DNA of 64,000 nucleotides from Paracoccus salsus (lineage in GTDB: Bacteria > Pseudomonadota > Alphaproteobacteria > Rhodobacterales > Rhodobacteraceae): the NCBI RefSeq assembly GCF_021556615.1, contig NZ_JAKGGD010000004.1:124001-188000 (forward strand). Reading direction: 5' to 3'. The notes under the pieces are model-generated. The model was not told where the DNA came from and ran no database searches. It saw only the letters and a list, made by a program, of their open reading frames with translations. A program made the position numbers and the translations under genes. Shown here piece after piece: positions 18,575 through 27,321 of the stretch. The first letter of the stretch is position 1. Each line of letters starts with the position of its first letter.

Positions 18575-18865
18575 TCAGGGCTTGAACCCGTCCGTCATCC
18601 ACTGGTCGAAAAGATCGAGATCGCTCTGGTCCCATGCGGTGCCGCCCAGCGGCATCTGCGGCTGGCAGGTACCGGTCAGCTTCGCGTAGACCGTGCGCGC
18701 ATTCATGTGGTCGGCAAAGTTGTTGCAGCTTCCCAGGGTGCCGCCCGCGGGGTCCGACATCCAGGTATAGTCATCGAGCTTGACGCCCATTCCGGACATG
18801 CACCCGATATCTTGCGGTGTGAAAAGGGGTTTGATTTGTGCATCGAAGCTTACTGGATCGGCCAT
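18575..18865 (-). CDS. Small conserved protein associated with the ferritin-like/VioB-like genes
   Basis: 96 residues starting MADPVSFDAQIKPLFTPQDIGC, 46 bases upstream of the ferritin-like gene and on the same strand. It has three cysteines (DIGCMSGMG, GSCNNF, TGTCQPQMP) and ends DLDLFDQWMTDGFKP, which reads like the last helix of cytochrome c domains, but there is no CXXCH and no signal peptide. The pattern FTPQDIGCM...MPLGG...W...G could be a haem-less cytochrome-like fold. I do not know a function. Confidence 0.6.
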   Translation of the reverse strand: MADPVSFDAQIKPLFTPQDIGCMSGMGVKLDDYTWMSDPAGGTLGSCNNFADHMNARTVYAKLTGTCQPQMPLGGTAWDQSDLDLFDQWMTDGFKP

Positions 18866-18892
18866 CGGTCTTTGTTCCCTGTTGGTGTCGGA

Positions 18893-20206
18893 TCAATCTG
18901 CCTGTGAGTGCTGCAGCATGATGTGGCTGATGTTCATGTTCTTGTTGCTGTAGGGCCCGTGGCAGCTGAAACAGTTGGCGCCGCCCTGCGTGAAGGTCTC
19001 GAGGGTCGAATTCGACAGTTTCGTGGACCCGATCGGCGTGACGGGCGTGTTCGGCGTCAGCGTGCCATCGCCCCAGACGGCACCGGTCAGTCGGTAGTTG
19101 CTCCAGACCGCATCCCCCGCGAGGGTGCCCGACAGGACGCTCTGGTTCAGCGACTGGATGTTGGCTGCGTTCTCGGCGCCGTCGGGCGCGGACATGTCCG
19201 TCCCCCAGGCGAATTGGCGGAACACATCGACGACAGGCTGCAACGTCTGGGCGCTTTGGTCGGCGAATTTCAGGTTGGTGGCGCTGTCGATGAGGTTGCT
19301 GTCCTTGGCGGGGGTGCCGGCCGCGTAGAACGTCCAGTCCTGATCGCTGACCCCATCGTCGGATGTGGGGTCCATGCCCTGCGGCAGGTCGGGCGCGTTG
19401 GATTTGTGCTCGAACGTGGCCCAGATGAATTCGGGATGGTTCTGGACGACGCCGACCACGTGGACGCCCACGAGTGCGACGGTCGCGGGGATCATCCTGG
19501 TGGGGTCGGGCACGACCTTGCCGGTGGAATCGGTGGTCAGCTCGACGATCTGGGCGTCGACGGTGAAGAAATCGCTGACGTCTTCGCCGTCTTCCACGAC
19601 CATCCAGGAGTATTTGAATTCAGCCGCGCCGACGTCGAAATTCTTGTCGGCCGGTGCCCCGAGATAGGTCGCGACATCGTAGTATTTGTTGGTTCGGATG
19701 AAGTCGTAATAGACCGGATCGACGCTCAGCGAATAATAGACCGCGCGCCCGCTTTCGGGATCGTTTGAACTGCGCCGGACAAGCACCCCGAGCGAGCCTG
19801 CCTGATTGATCCCGTCGACGCCCTTGACCGTGGCGGCAGGGGCCGTCGGGTGCGCGGGCTTGATCGACCGGGGCGAAAGCACCAGCGACTTGTCGAGCGA
19901 CAGGGCGCTGAAGGCCTGATTCTCCGGCGCGGGATCGAAAAGCTCTTCCAGCGTCGCGAAGTTCTCGAAGCGCAGGTCGCCGTCGGCGTCGGGCTGGGTC
20001 ATCCAGAGGAAGGTGTTCCACGACCAGACGTGAAAATCGCAATTGGTTTGCGGAATGGCGGTGTTGTCGGGTGCGGGCACCGCGTCGTGCGATGTCCAGC
20101 TGCCGGGCGCTTCGCAGGCCGCCTGCGCGGTCCCGGGGAAAACACCCATTCCGACGAGCGCCACGATCCCGGCCGTTGCCCCGGCCAAACTTCCTGAAAA
20201 AGTCAT
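18893..20206 (-). CDS. Secreted single-haem cytochrome c-like protein
   Basis: 437 residues with a likely Sec signal peptide (hydrophobic GATAGIVALVGMGVFPGTAQA, cleavage after AQA) and one haem motif, NCFSCHGP, about 20 residues from the end. The large middle part (VWSWNTFLWMTQP, FKYSWMVVED, HPEFIWATFEH, DVFRQFAWGTD) is not a standard cytochrome fold I recognise. GAGGG precedes the ATG. It should be periplasmic and may take electrons, or the metabolite, from the locus; the other operon members look cytosolic. Substrate unknown. Confidence 0.7.
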   Translation of the reverse strand: MTFSGSLAGATAGIVALVGMGVFPGTAQAACEAPGSWTSHDAVPAPDNTAIPQTNCDFHVWSWNTFLWMTQPDADGDLRFENFATLEELFDPAPENQAFSALSLDKSLVLSPRSIKPAHPTAPAATVKGVDGINQAGSLGVLVRRSSNDPESGRAVYYSLSVDPVYYDFIRTNKYYDVATYLGAPADKNFDVGAAEFKYSWMVVEDGEDVSDFFTVDAQIVELTTDSTGKVVPDPTRMIPATVALVGVHVVGVVQNHPEFIWATFEHKSNAPDLPQGMDPTSDDGVSDQDWTFYAAGTPAKDSNLIDSATNLKFADQSAQTLQPVVDVFRQFAWGTDMSAPDGAENAANIQSLNQSVLSGTLAGDAVWSNYRLTGAVWGDGTLTPNTPVTPIGSTKLSNSTLETFTQGGANCFSCHGPYSNKNMNISHIMLQHSQAD

Positions 20207-20252
20207 CTTGGTATCCCTCTTGGAACTGGTGGTTTCGGTCGAAAGTCCTGCG

Positions 20253-22223
20253 CTATGATCCCGCGTCTCTTGCTTCGATGACGCCGCGGCACCAGGCCTG
20301 CAGCAACTGCCGTCGGCTTTCGGACATGTCGCGGGTGATCGGCATGAAGCCGGTGCTGCCCCAGACGGATGGATCGGTCCGCTTCAGAATGCTGTCGGCG
20401 TTGTCGGCAACGGTCTTTTCGTCGCCCAGCGAGAAGATTGCGTGCATGGCCGGGAACAGCAGATCGTAGGTCCGCAGCGTCTTTTCGTAGACATACTGGA
20501 AGGTGACATCCGGCTTGGTGATGGTTCCGGTCCTGCCTTCGGTCAGACAGGCGCCGAAATCCTCGTTGGGCAGCACCCTGACGCTGATCCCGGTGCGGTT
20601 GGTCAACGTGGTGAAGGGCGGTGCAATATAACCTGCGTAATCATCCGGGGGCGGCGATGCGGTCGGACCCGTCGCCTGCGGGGTGCCGAAGGTCAGCAGG
20701 TAAGTGCCCGGCTTGAAGAAATCCTCTGCACCATGCGGGGTCAATGACAGCGCAGTGCCCGGCTTGACCCCCTCGAAGAGCACCGTCCGACGACCCGAAA
20801 AGCCCAGCGGCGTCGTCCGGTATCCCCAGATCGTGATGGGCGGGCTATCGGCAGCGGAAAGCCTTTTGCCGCGATGGTAGACTTCGAATCTGGCGTCTTC
20901 CCTGGGCATGCCCTGATTGACAAAAAGGCCGGATTGATCGCCCTGTTCGGCGTAGATCGCTTGCTGGTTGGTCACGAAATAATAGTCGACCTCGCCAAGA
21001 ACCGTTCCGTGATCCGCGCTTGTCAGGCTGAACGTGGCGTTCGGATCGGCGAGCAGCTTTTGCGCCGCGAGGTTTCCGGATATATCAAAATCAAACACCC
21101 AGCCGCGCGCGTTGCCTTTCTCGGTGTCCTGATAGGGGACCGGGCCGATTTCCACGCTCTCAGTGCTGTTGCGAAGGGACAGCGTGACATCGCCGAATCC
21201 GAACTTGGGGTTCTTCCTGACGGGATCATGCCATTCAGGGTTGTCGATCTCGGGCAGGGAGGGGAACGTGCCGGTCATCTGCTCGGGAAAGCTGCCGAGA
21301 AAATCGACGCTGATGCGCCCTTCCGCCTCGCAAAGAACGGCCGGTGCCAGCGCAAGCTTGCCGCCGGTGTTGTTCTTCAGGCCGTTGGGGATGGGGATAT
21401 TGGGTGTATCATTGGCCAGCAGTCGCCCCACCGGGCCGGTACGGATGGTCTCATCTGCGAACAAGGGCGCGAGGGTGCCCGTCATGATGAAATCGGCAGG
21501 GTTGGTCGATTTCGTGGCGTAGCGCTTGAGGATCTCCCGCGGATCGTTCAGGGAATTATGCTTCGCGTAGACGTAATAGCGAAGGACCATGCCGATAAGG
21601 TTCGGATCCTCGAATCCCGGCAGCCTGATCGTGCCGCCGGTGATCGCATGGTACATGTAGCCGCCGGCCCCGGCATCGCCCTGCATGTTCAGGTTGCGGG
21701 CAAAATTGATCCACTGGCAGGCGGCTTTCCCGGGGTTCCCCGAGATCTCGATCTCTCCGGACTTCAGCGAAATACGGTTGAGGAAGAACTGCGTGCCGGG
21801 CGGAGATCCTTCGGAGTTGATGTCGGTGATGTTGCCGCTCAGGTGGATTTTCTGGCCGACCAGCTGGCTATATTCCGGGTCGGTCGTGGCGAGCGCGCCG
21901 GCACCGGTTTGTACCCCCATGATCTGCACGGTCGCGCTGGAACTCATGTTGCCGTAGTAGTTCCACTCGGCCGGGATGATGCTTTGTTCGGGGCCGTCGC
22001 CACGGGTCGGCTGAAAGGCGTGCTCTTGCTGGATCCACTCAACGAATTCCGTATTTTCCAGACCACTGGTAATTGGCTGGACTGTGGCTGAGTCAATCAG
22101 GGCCAGATTCTTTCCGGTCCTCGGATCACGCCAATCGCCCGAGTAATCGTCGTTGTTGGCTGTGCCCGGATTCAGGGTCAGAATACCGCTGAAGTTGATC
22201 CGTGGATAATCAAATATGCTCAA
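20253..22223 (-). CDS. VioB N-terminal-half-like protein (paralogue A)
   Basis: 656 residues from a TTG at 22223, six bases after GGAGA. An ATG at 22229 is one base from that SD and so less likely, and the TTG start gives MSIFDYPRINFSG, which lines up with paralogue B and with VioB. Near the C-terminus are VRVLPNEDFG and FMPITRDMSESRRQLLQAWCRG, the same blocks as in paralogue B. A Ser/Gly/Pro-rich middle suggests beta-rich domains. It heads the operon, behind a palindromic operator-like site. Two copies of the N-half with one ferritin-like protein suggests a heteromeric enzyme (inference). Confidence 0.7.
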   Translation of the reverse strand: MSIFDYPRINFSGILTLNPGTANNDDYSGDWRDPRTGKNLALIDSATVQPITSGLENTEFVEWIQQEHAFQPTRGDGPEQSIIPAEWNYYGNMSSSATVQIMGVQTGAGALATTDPEYSQLVGQKIHLSGNITDINSEGSPPGTQFFLNRISLKSGEIEISGNPGKAACQWINFARNLNMQGDAGAGGYMYHAITGGTIRLPGFEDPNLIGMVLRYYVYAKHNSLNDPREILKRYATKSTNPADFIMTGTLAPLFADETIRTGPVGRLLANDTPNIPIPNGLKNNTGGKLALAPAVLCEAEGRISVDFLGSFPEQMTGTFPSLPEIDNPEWHDPVRKNPKFGFGDVTLSLRNSTESVEIGPVPYQDTEKGNARGWVFDFDISGNLAAQKLLADPNATFSLTSADHGTVLGEVDYYFVTNQQAIYAEQGDQSGLFVNQGMPREDARFEVYHRGKRLSAADSPPITIWGYRTTPLGFSGRRTVLFEGVKPGTALSLTPHGAEDFFKPGTYLLTFGTPQATGPTASPPPDDYAGYIAPPFTTLTNRTGISVRVLPNEDFGACLTEGRTGTITKPDVTFQYVYEKTLRTYDLLFPAMHAIFSLGDEKTVADNADSILKRTDPSVWGSTGFMPITRDMSESRRQLLQAWCRGVIEARDAGS

Positions 22224-22339
22224 GACCATTCTCCAAACGAGAGGTCGATTGAAAACTGATCAGAACAAGATAAAAACTATCGCGAAATCGCGCCCGGTGC
22301 GGCCGCTTCCGGGCCGTCAATTCAGGATGTCGGTCACTT

Positions 22340-22359
22340 GACTTAACCTAGGTTAACTC
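22340..22359. promoter_or_regulatory. Palindromic operator-like site upstream of the VioB-like operon
   Basis: TTAACCTAGGTTAA (22343-22356) is a perfect 14-bp palindrome that extends to 20 bp with one mismatched pair. It lies about 115 bases upstream of the first gene of the minus-strand operon, in a locally AT-richer segment. It is a plausible repressor or activator site; the cognate regulator is not in the window. Confidence 0.45.
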
Positions 22360-22389
22360 GATCTGGCTTCAAAAATCAATGTGGTTTAT

Positions 22390-22635
22390 TCACCAGAACC
22401 TGTGAATCTCGAGACCTGCGCCCTCCGCCTTCCCGGACATCACCTCGAGTTCCGCCTTGACGAGCGCCACGGCCGGCTCGCCGCCGGTGGCGGTGATCTC
22501 GCCGGAACTGACAATACCGACAAGGGCTTGCCGCGGTATCTCGATGCGATCGAGTCCGACCAGTCTGCCCTTGCCGACGCGGAAGATCTGCTGCCGGTCT
22601 GCATGCGGGACCTTCCCGTAAAGCACGCGATGCAA
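22390..22635 (-). CDS. Possible small protein of unknown function
   Basis: An 81-codon frame from TTG 22635, ending GAGLEIHRFW. Codon third positions are strongly GC and the residue mix is protein-like (GRLVGLDRIEIPRQALVGIV, GGEPAVALVKAELEVM), more so than the opposite strand. No convincing SD or family match was found, and the frame continues upstream without a good start, so it may be the end of a decayed gene. Confidence 0.3.
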   Translation of the reverse strand: MHRVLYGKVPHADRQQIFRVGKGRLVGLDRIEIPRQALVGIVSSGEITATGGEPAVALVKAELEVMSGKAEGAGLEIHRFW

Positions 22636-22699
22636 GGAACGCTGGGTGGTACGGCGCGTTTCGGCGGCGTCACCACGGTTCGTCTGATGCGCCTCTGAG

Positions 22700-23176
22700 C
22701 ACGGATCGGTTCGACCGGGTCGAAGTGGCGTTTTTATCCTCCGATTTGCAGAAATCCCGAATGCTATTGAACTTGTCGCCTTGCGATTCGCAGATCAGCC
22801 ACAAGACAATGCGGTCCGGATCGAGCGAACGATGCAGTCATCGACCTGGTCTTCATCAAACGCTGGACTTCCCTTGGCATCGCGCGCCCACGCGCCGCTG
22901 GTGTCAAGTCGCTGCTGCCCGGGCGGAACGAGGACGATGGTTCATAACCGTGCAGGGCCAGCCTTCTGCACATTCCTGTCCTGAGGGTGACGGCAGGCGC
23001 GCGTGAGCCATTCACCCAGCGCGTTCGCCAGATCTCGCCCATCCTCACCCTTCATCAACAACGTCCCTCCTGTGGACTTGGTCGGCGGGCCATTGTGTGG
23101 TTAGCGTGACCGAAGCCCGCCTTTCTGCTTCCCGGTCCCGCGTCGCGACCGGCCATAATACCAAGGGAGCCGCCGC
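22700..23176. other. Gap without recognisable gene
   Basis: Short overlapping frames on both strands, none with family motifs or a clear SD. The last part holds the SD (AAGGGAG) of the metF-like gene at 23177. I looked for a SAM- or SAH-type riboswitch here and saw no convincing structure. Confidence 0.5.
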
Positions 23177-24073
23177 ATGGACACGCCATTCCAGGCCGAT
23201 CAACCGCAGGACGCGCTGCCGTGCCCCCTGGACGAGACGCAGCGGCGCCTGCCGCTGAGCTTCGAGGTCTTCCCACCGAAGGACGCGGACGGACTCGCAG
23301 CCCTTCAGCAGACCGCGGACCGGCTTGCCCCCATGGCCGGGCATGGCTTTTCTGTCACGATGGCACAGGGCGGCGCCACGCGGGACCGTACGGTCGAGAC
23401 CGCGGCCCAGATCGCCGAGCGCACCGGCCGCCCGGTGATGGCGCATCTGGTCTCTCTGGGTCTCACGCGCGACGCGGCCATGCAGACGGCGGATGAGCTT
23501 TGGCTGCGCGGCATCCGCCACATCCTTGCCCTGCGCGGCGACCGCCCCGACGGGGCTGGCCGCGTCCCGCCGGGCTTCGCCCACGCCTCCGAGCTGGTGG
23601 CCGCCCTGCGCGCGCGGCACGATTTCGAGATCGCGGTCGCCGCGCATCCCGAGACGCACCCCGAGGCCGAAAGCGCAGAGGCGGATATCGACCACCTCCG
23701 GGGCAAGCTCGATGCCGGGGCCGGGGCGGCCTATTGCCAGTTCGTCCTCGACCCGGCGGCCTATGGCCGCTTCATCGAGGCCTGCGCGCGGCGCGGGATC
23801 GACGCGCCCCTCATACCCGGCCTCATGCCGATGGAGCGCTGGCCCAGGCTCAGGCGCTTCGCCAGGGCAAACGGGACCGCCGTGCCGGACTGGCTCGACC
23901 GGCTGTTCGCCAAGGCCGAGGCCACGCCCGAGCTGGAGCCCTATCTCGCCGCAGCGATGACGGTCGAACACGCCCGCCGCCTTGTCGCCTATGGTGCCCC
24001 GGCGCTCCACGTCTACACGATGAACCGCTGGCCTCTGCCGATGGCGCTGGCCGCCTTCGTGGGCGAGACGTGA
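23177..24073 (+). CDS. metF: Methylenetetrahydrofolate reductase (MetF family)
   Basis: 298 residues, the usual length of bacterial MetF (about 295). LSFEVFPPKDADG near residue 33 is the FExFPPK block with the catalytic glutamate; ILALRGDRPDGAG (about 120) holds the flavin-contacting aspartate; HPETHPEA and IPGLMPMERW follow as in the family. It would reduce 5,10-methylene-THF to 5-methyl-THF with FAD and NADH for methionine synthesis. AAGGGAG precedes the ATG. The wording is somewhat divergent, so a specialised paralogue, for example in C1 catabolism, cannot be excluded. Confidence 0.8.
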   Translation: MDTPFQADQPQDALPCPLDETQRRLPLSFEVFPPKDADGLAALQQTADRLAPMAGHGFSVTMAQGGATRDRTVETAAQIAERTGRPVMAHLVSLGLTRDAAMQTADELWLRGIRHILALRGDRPDGAGRVPPGFAHASELVAALRARHDFEIAVAAHPETHPEAESAEADIDHLRGKLDAGAGAAYCQFVLDPAAYGRFIEACARRGIDAPLIPGLMPMERWPRLRRFARANGTAVPDWLDRLFAKAEATPELEPYLAAAMTVEHARRLVAYGAPALHVYTMNRWPLPMALAAFVGET

Positions 24074-24215
24074 GGGACCAAGCGGTGCGGCGTCGCGCTT
24101 GCGCCCCGGTCCGCACCCGGGCGCGATAAGGGCAACTGTTGCCGGCGGTGGAAATCGATCACGTTTCCACCTTGAGGCAGCCCGGCTTGAAAGCGCCACA
24201 GCGGGGCGGTCCGGG

Positions 24216-25763
24216 TCATGCGTCGGCCATCGCCTCGGCCGTCTGCTTTGCCAGGCTGATCCCGGCCTGGTTCATGGTCAGATGGGTGTAATCCACGCCG
24301 GCCTCGCGGATCTGCTGCTCGTGCGACTCGTGCATGGCATGGGCCACGATCGGCCCGGCGAATCCGCGTTTCCGCAGCGAGCGGGCGGCGATCAGCTTGG
24401 CCTGGTTATCGTCCATGGCAAGGATCGCGGCCTTGATCTGGCCAAGGTTGCAGCTGCGCCAGAAGTTGCTGTCCTCGGCATCCGCGAACATCACATTGCG
24501 CCCGGATGCCTGGTGCGCCTTGGCCTTGTAGGTGTCGGCATCCAGACCCAGCGGTTTCAGCCCCTGCTCCTCGAGAAACCCGTAGGCGGCGCTGCCTGTG
24601 CGCCCCATCCCGAAGATCAGCACATCCGCATCACCCATGTCCTTGGGCTGTTCGTCCGGGTGGATGGTATCACGCTCGTAGGCGCGCAACCTGCCCTCGA
24701 AGCGCTGGGACAGCGAATGCGCATAGCGGTTGAGCGGGGCCGAGATCAGAAAGGAGATGGACACCGCAATGGCCAGCGGCACAAGGTATTCCGGCAACAC
24801 TCCCGCTGCCACGATCAGCCCGAATTCGGAATAGGCTGTCAGGCTGAGCGCGCTGAGAAACGCGCTGCGCGCGCGCAGCTTGAACGCCACCAGAAGCGCA
24901 AAGAACAGCGCGCCCTTGAGCGTCAGCGCGATGCCCACGGCCAGCGCAAAGATCATCGCCCCCCAGTCTGGCAGGCCCGTCAGCCCGATCTGCAGGAAGA
25001 AACCGACGAGGAATATTTCCTTGAGCGACCAGAGCGATGCGCCCAGTTCCTTGGCGCGGGTATGGGTGGACAAAAGCACCCCCATCACCAATGCGCCGAT
25101 TTCCGACGACAGCCCCATCGCCTCGAACCCCATGCCGCCAATGACCAGCGACAGCATCATGCCCATGAGCACCAGAAGTTCATCATGCCCCGCGAAATCC
25201 AGCAACCGATGCAGAACCGGGCGCAACAATGGCAGGCCAAGGACCAGAAGCGCCCAGATGTTCGGCGTCTGGCCAGACCAGACCGCCAGCACCACCAGCG
25301 CGATGATGTCCTGCACAATCAGGATGCCGATCGCGGTGCGGCCATGAAATGCGCCCAGTTCGCGCCTGGTTTCCAGCAGTTTCGCGGCCAGCACGGTCGA
25401 GGAAAAGGACAGCGCGATGGCCAGAAGCAGCGCGGTGTTCCAGTCCAGCCCCATGAACAGCTTGAGCGCCGGCATGAAGACCACGACCGAAATGGCAAAG
25501 TGCAAAAGCGCCCCGCCGATGACCTGTGGCTGGGCGATCTGGGCAAGCTTCAGCTTGAGGCCAACCGTGAACAGCAACATCAGAACACCAAGATGCGCAA
25601 CATGTTGCAGCGTTTCGCCCGTATAATCGGGCAGACCCAGCACGGGTCCAAGGATGTTGATGGCGAAGCCCGCAGCCAGAAAGCCGACCAGGGGGGGCAG
25701 ACCGATCTGCCGCACCGTCAGGCCAAAAATGAAGGCGAAACTTATGGTGATGACTTCAAACAA
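24216..25763 (-). CDS. CPA2-family cation:proton antiporter with RCK (TrkA-N) domain
   Basis: 515 residues. Residues about 1-370 contain around 12 hydrophobic segments with the CPA2 wording (LPPLVGFLAAGFAINILGP, ALSFSSTVLAAKLLE, VQDIIALVVLAVW). The C-terminal third is a Rossmann NAD-binding domain: DVLIFGMGRTGSAAYGFLEEQG and then LDAD, as in KefB/YbaL regulators. It exports K+ or Na+ in exchange for protons at the inner membrane. The start is TTG 25763, eight bases after GGAGAG. It stands alone, convergent with metF. Confidence 0.85.
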   Translation of the reverse strand: MFEVITISFAFIFGLTVRQIGLPPLVGFLAAGFAINILGPVLGLPDYTGETLQHVAHLGVLMLLFTVGLKLKLAQIAQPQVIGGALLHFAISVVVFMPALKLFMGLDWNTALLLAIALSFSSTVLAAKLLETRRELGAFHGRTAIGILIVQDIIALVVLAVWSGQTPNIWALLVLGLPLLRPVLHRLLDFAGHDELLVLMGMMLSLVIGGMGFEAMGLSSEIGALVMGVLLSTHTRAKELGASLWSLKEIFLVGFFLQIGLTGLPDWGAMIFALAVGIALTLKGALFFALLVAFKLRARSAFLSALSLTAYSEFGLIVAAGVLPEYLVPLAIAVSISFLISAPLNRYAHSLSQRFEGRLRAYERDTIHPDEQPKDMGDADVLIFGMGRTGSAAYGFLEEQGLKPLGLDADTYKAKAHQASGRNVMFADAEDSNFWRSCNLGQIKAAILAMDDNQAKLIAARSLRKRGFAGPIVAHAMHESHEQQIREAGVDYTHLTMNQAGISLAKQTAEAMADA

Positions 25764-26143
25764 GACCGTTCACTCTCCGCTGCGAATATGCCCGAAACCT
25801 TACGCGGCTCACCCTCTCAGGCCAAAACGTTTTCCTGCACTGCGCCAGCCGACACAACGCGTGGCAGGATTCTCGACCCGCATCGGTCGTCGTTGCCGGC
25901 CTTGCTGGACCTGCCCCTGCGATCCGATATCAGGAACGATGACATCGAATCGCCTTACGGCCCGCGCAAGCTGGTTTTCGGCTCCACCAGCGGCGATTCT
26001 GGCGACGGATCCGTGATCGGCGTGACCCGGTGTCCATGCAACCTGCGACCGGTCGCGCCTACGGTCCGGTCTCCAGGGGATAGGGCAGGGGGGACGCGAA
26101 ACTCTTGACAATTTTACGCGTCCGGTACAACTAGCGCCTCCAT
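25764..26143. other. Gap without recognisable gene; tRNA promoter at its end
   Basis: Frames present are short and unlike known proteins. At 26104-26109 there is a TTGACA, followed after about 15-17 bases by TACAAC/CAACTA-like hexamers, a likely promoter for the tRNA that starts at 26144. Confidence 0.45.
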
Positions 26144-26219
26144 GGGGCCGTAGCTCAGTTGGTAGAGCGCATCGTTCGCAATGATGAGGTCAGGGGTTCG
26201 ATTCCCCTCGGCTCCACCA
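26144..26219 (+). tRNA. tRNA-Ala (anticodon CGC)
   Basis: A 76-base cloverleaf with the CCA encoded. The acceptor stem GGGGCCG pairs with CGGCTCC and includes the G3-U70 pair that marks alanine tRNAs. The D arm has AGCTCAGTTGGTAGAGC; the anticodon loop TTCGCAA gives CGC; the T arm is AGGGGTTCGATTCCCCT. It reads GCG codons. Confidence 0.95.
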
Positions 26220-26633
26220 ATCAATAAGCTTGAATGAACTGTTGCCGAGCTGGGTTTGCGCTAAGGGCTGCGCAGCTTCTCGGACATCGATCGTTGCGGC
26301 AGTATCCACGAGGTCGCCCGCATGGCGCATGTCGGGCGCAGGCTGTTGGAAATTCGTCGGTTCCGGGATTCTGCGCTCGCGGAGCAGGCCATCCCAGGCA
26401 TGGCGCAGATCGACTTCGGCCGAACACGCCGGGTCTCGCACCCTTGACCACGGTCACCACCGGGTTCGCCGCGAATGCCGGTCTGCGGCTCCGGCGCGGG
26501 CCGCTGGTCATGGTCAACCCCTCGCTCGCAGCACGATGCTGCTCGATCGATGGGAAACCGATCGACTGGACCCGGCTCATCCGCGGCCAGGAGCGCGGGT
26601 GGCCGCGGCGGGCCGGGCGAGTCCGGCTGCGGA
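26220..26633. other. Gap without recognisable gene after tRNA-Ala(CGC)
   Basis: Several frames overlap here on both strands, with some protein-like patches (plus strand around 26262-26445 and 26443-26640) but no complete gene, SD or family motif. The 3' flank of a tRNA is a usual site for integration scars, so decayed mobile DNA is possible. Confidence 0.4.
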
Positions 26634-27251
26634 TCAGTTGCGGCGCAGCGAGGGCAGGCCCATGCTGCCGAAATCCACCAGGGACGACGGGATGACGCGC
26701 GTATATTTCGTGCCCTCGATCGCGGCGCCGGCCATCAGCCCGGCCTGCCCGAAGATCATCGCCACCACCGGATACTGTGCGGTGATGGTGTCCGCGCCGA
26801 GGGACATTCCGCCGGCCGGGATCGCGTAATAGGCGTCGGCGCCCGCGACCCAACCGGGCGCTGCGCGGAACGCGGCCAGGGCCTGATCGGTCTGGAAGAT
26901 CAGCACATGGGCGTATTGCTGCGCGCCGGCCTGAAATCCCACGCTGGCCTGCGCGGCGGAATAATAATCGACGGTCGCGCCGCCGATCCTGAGCGCACCC
27001 TGTCCATACGCGCCACCGAAGCCCAGGGCCGCCTCGGTCATCAGGGGCATGTAAAGCACCCCCTTGGCGTTCTGGACGAGTGGCGCGGCGGTCGGGTAGT
27101 TTTGCAGCAGGTATTGATGGGTCTGGTCAACCCGCGCATCGAGTTGCGCGGCGGCACTGCCGCCGACCGCGTTCGTGCATCCCGCCAGGGCCAGCACGGC
27201 CCCAGCCGTGGCCAGGACCCCGCGTCGTGTCATCGTTCTGGAACTGCTCAT
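26634..27251 (-). CDS. SYLF/YSC84-domain lipoprotein
   Basis: 205 residues from ATG 27251 (MSSSRTMTRRGVLATAG); an upstream in-frame start at 27302 would bury the signal. The signal peptide ends in a lipobox LALAGC, so the protein should be lipid-anchored, probably periplasmic face. The rest has the Ysc84/SYLF pattern: AKGVLYMPLMTEAALGFGGAYGQGAL, VGFQAGAQQYAHVLIFQ and AGLMAGAAIEGTKYTRV. The family binds lipids and is abundant in envelope contexts; the precise role here is unknown. Confidence 0.85.
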   Translation of the reverse strand: MSSSRTMTRRGVLATAGAVLALAGCTNAVGGSAAAQLDARVDQTHQYLLQNYPTAAPLVQNAKGVLYMPLMTEAALGFGGAYGQGALRIGGATVDYYSAAQASVGFQAGAQQYAHVLIFQTDQALAAFRAAPGWVAGADAYYAIPAGGMSLGADTITAQYPVVAMIFGQAGLMAGAAIEGTKYTRVIPSSLVDFGSMGLPSLRRN

Positions 27252-27321
27252 GTCCTTGCCTCGCCCTCGCTTGCCGGACGCTGACGGTCCGTTCCGCGAC
27301 ACGATAAGCGAGCCGGGCCAA

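Noticed and set aside
23050..23176. A SAM or SAH riboswitch ahead of the metF-like gene
   Set aside because: No conserved core or pseudoknot could be drawn; only a normal SD is seen.
24099..26108. A 669-codon open frame on the plus strand
   Set aside because: It is antisense to the CPA2 antiporter and rich in Gln/His/Arg; the antiporter has clear TrkA-N and membrane motifs.
26221..26853. A 210-codon open frame on the minus strand
   Set aside because: It overlaps the SYLF lipoprotein in another frame and has no motif or SD.
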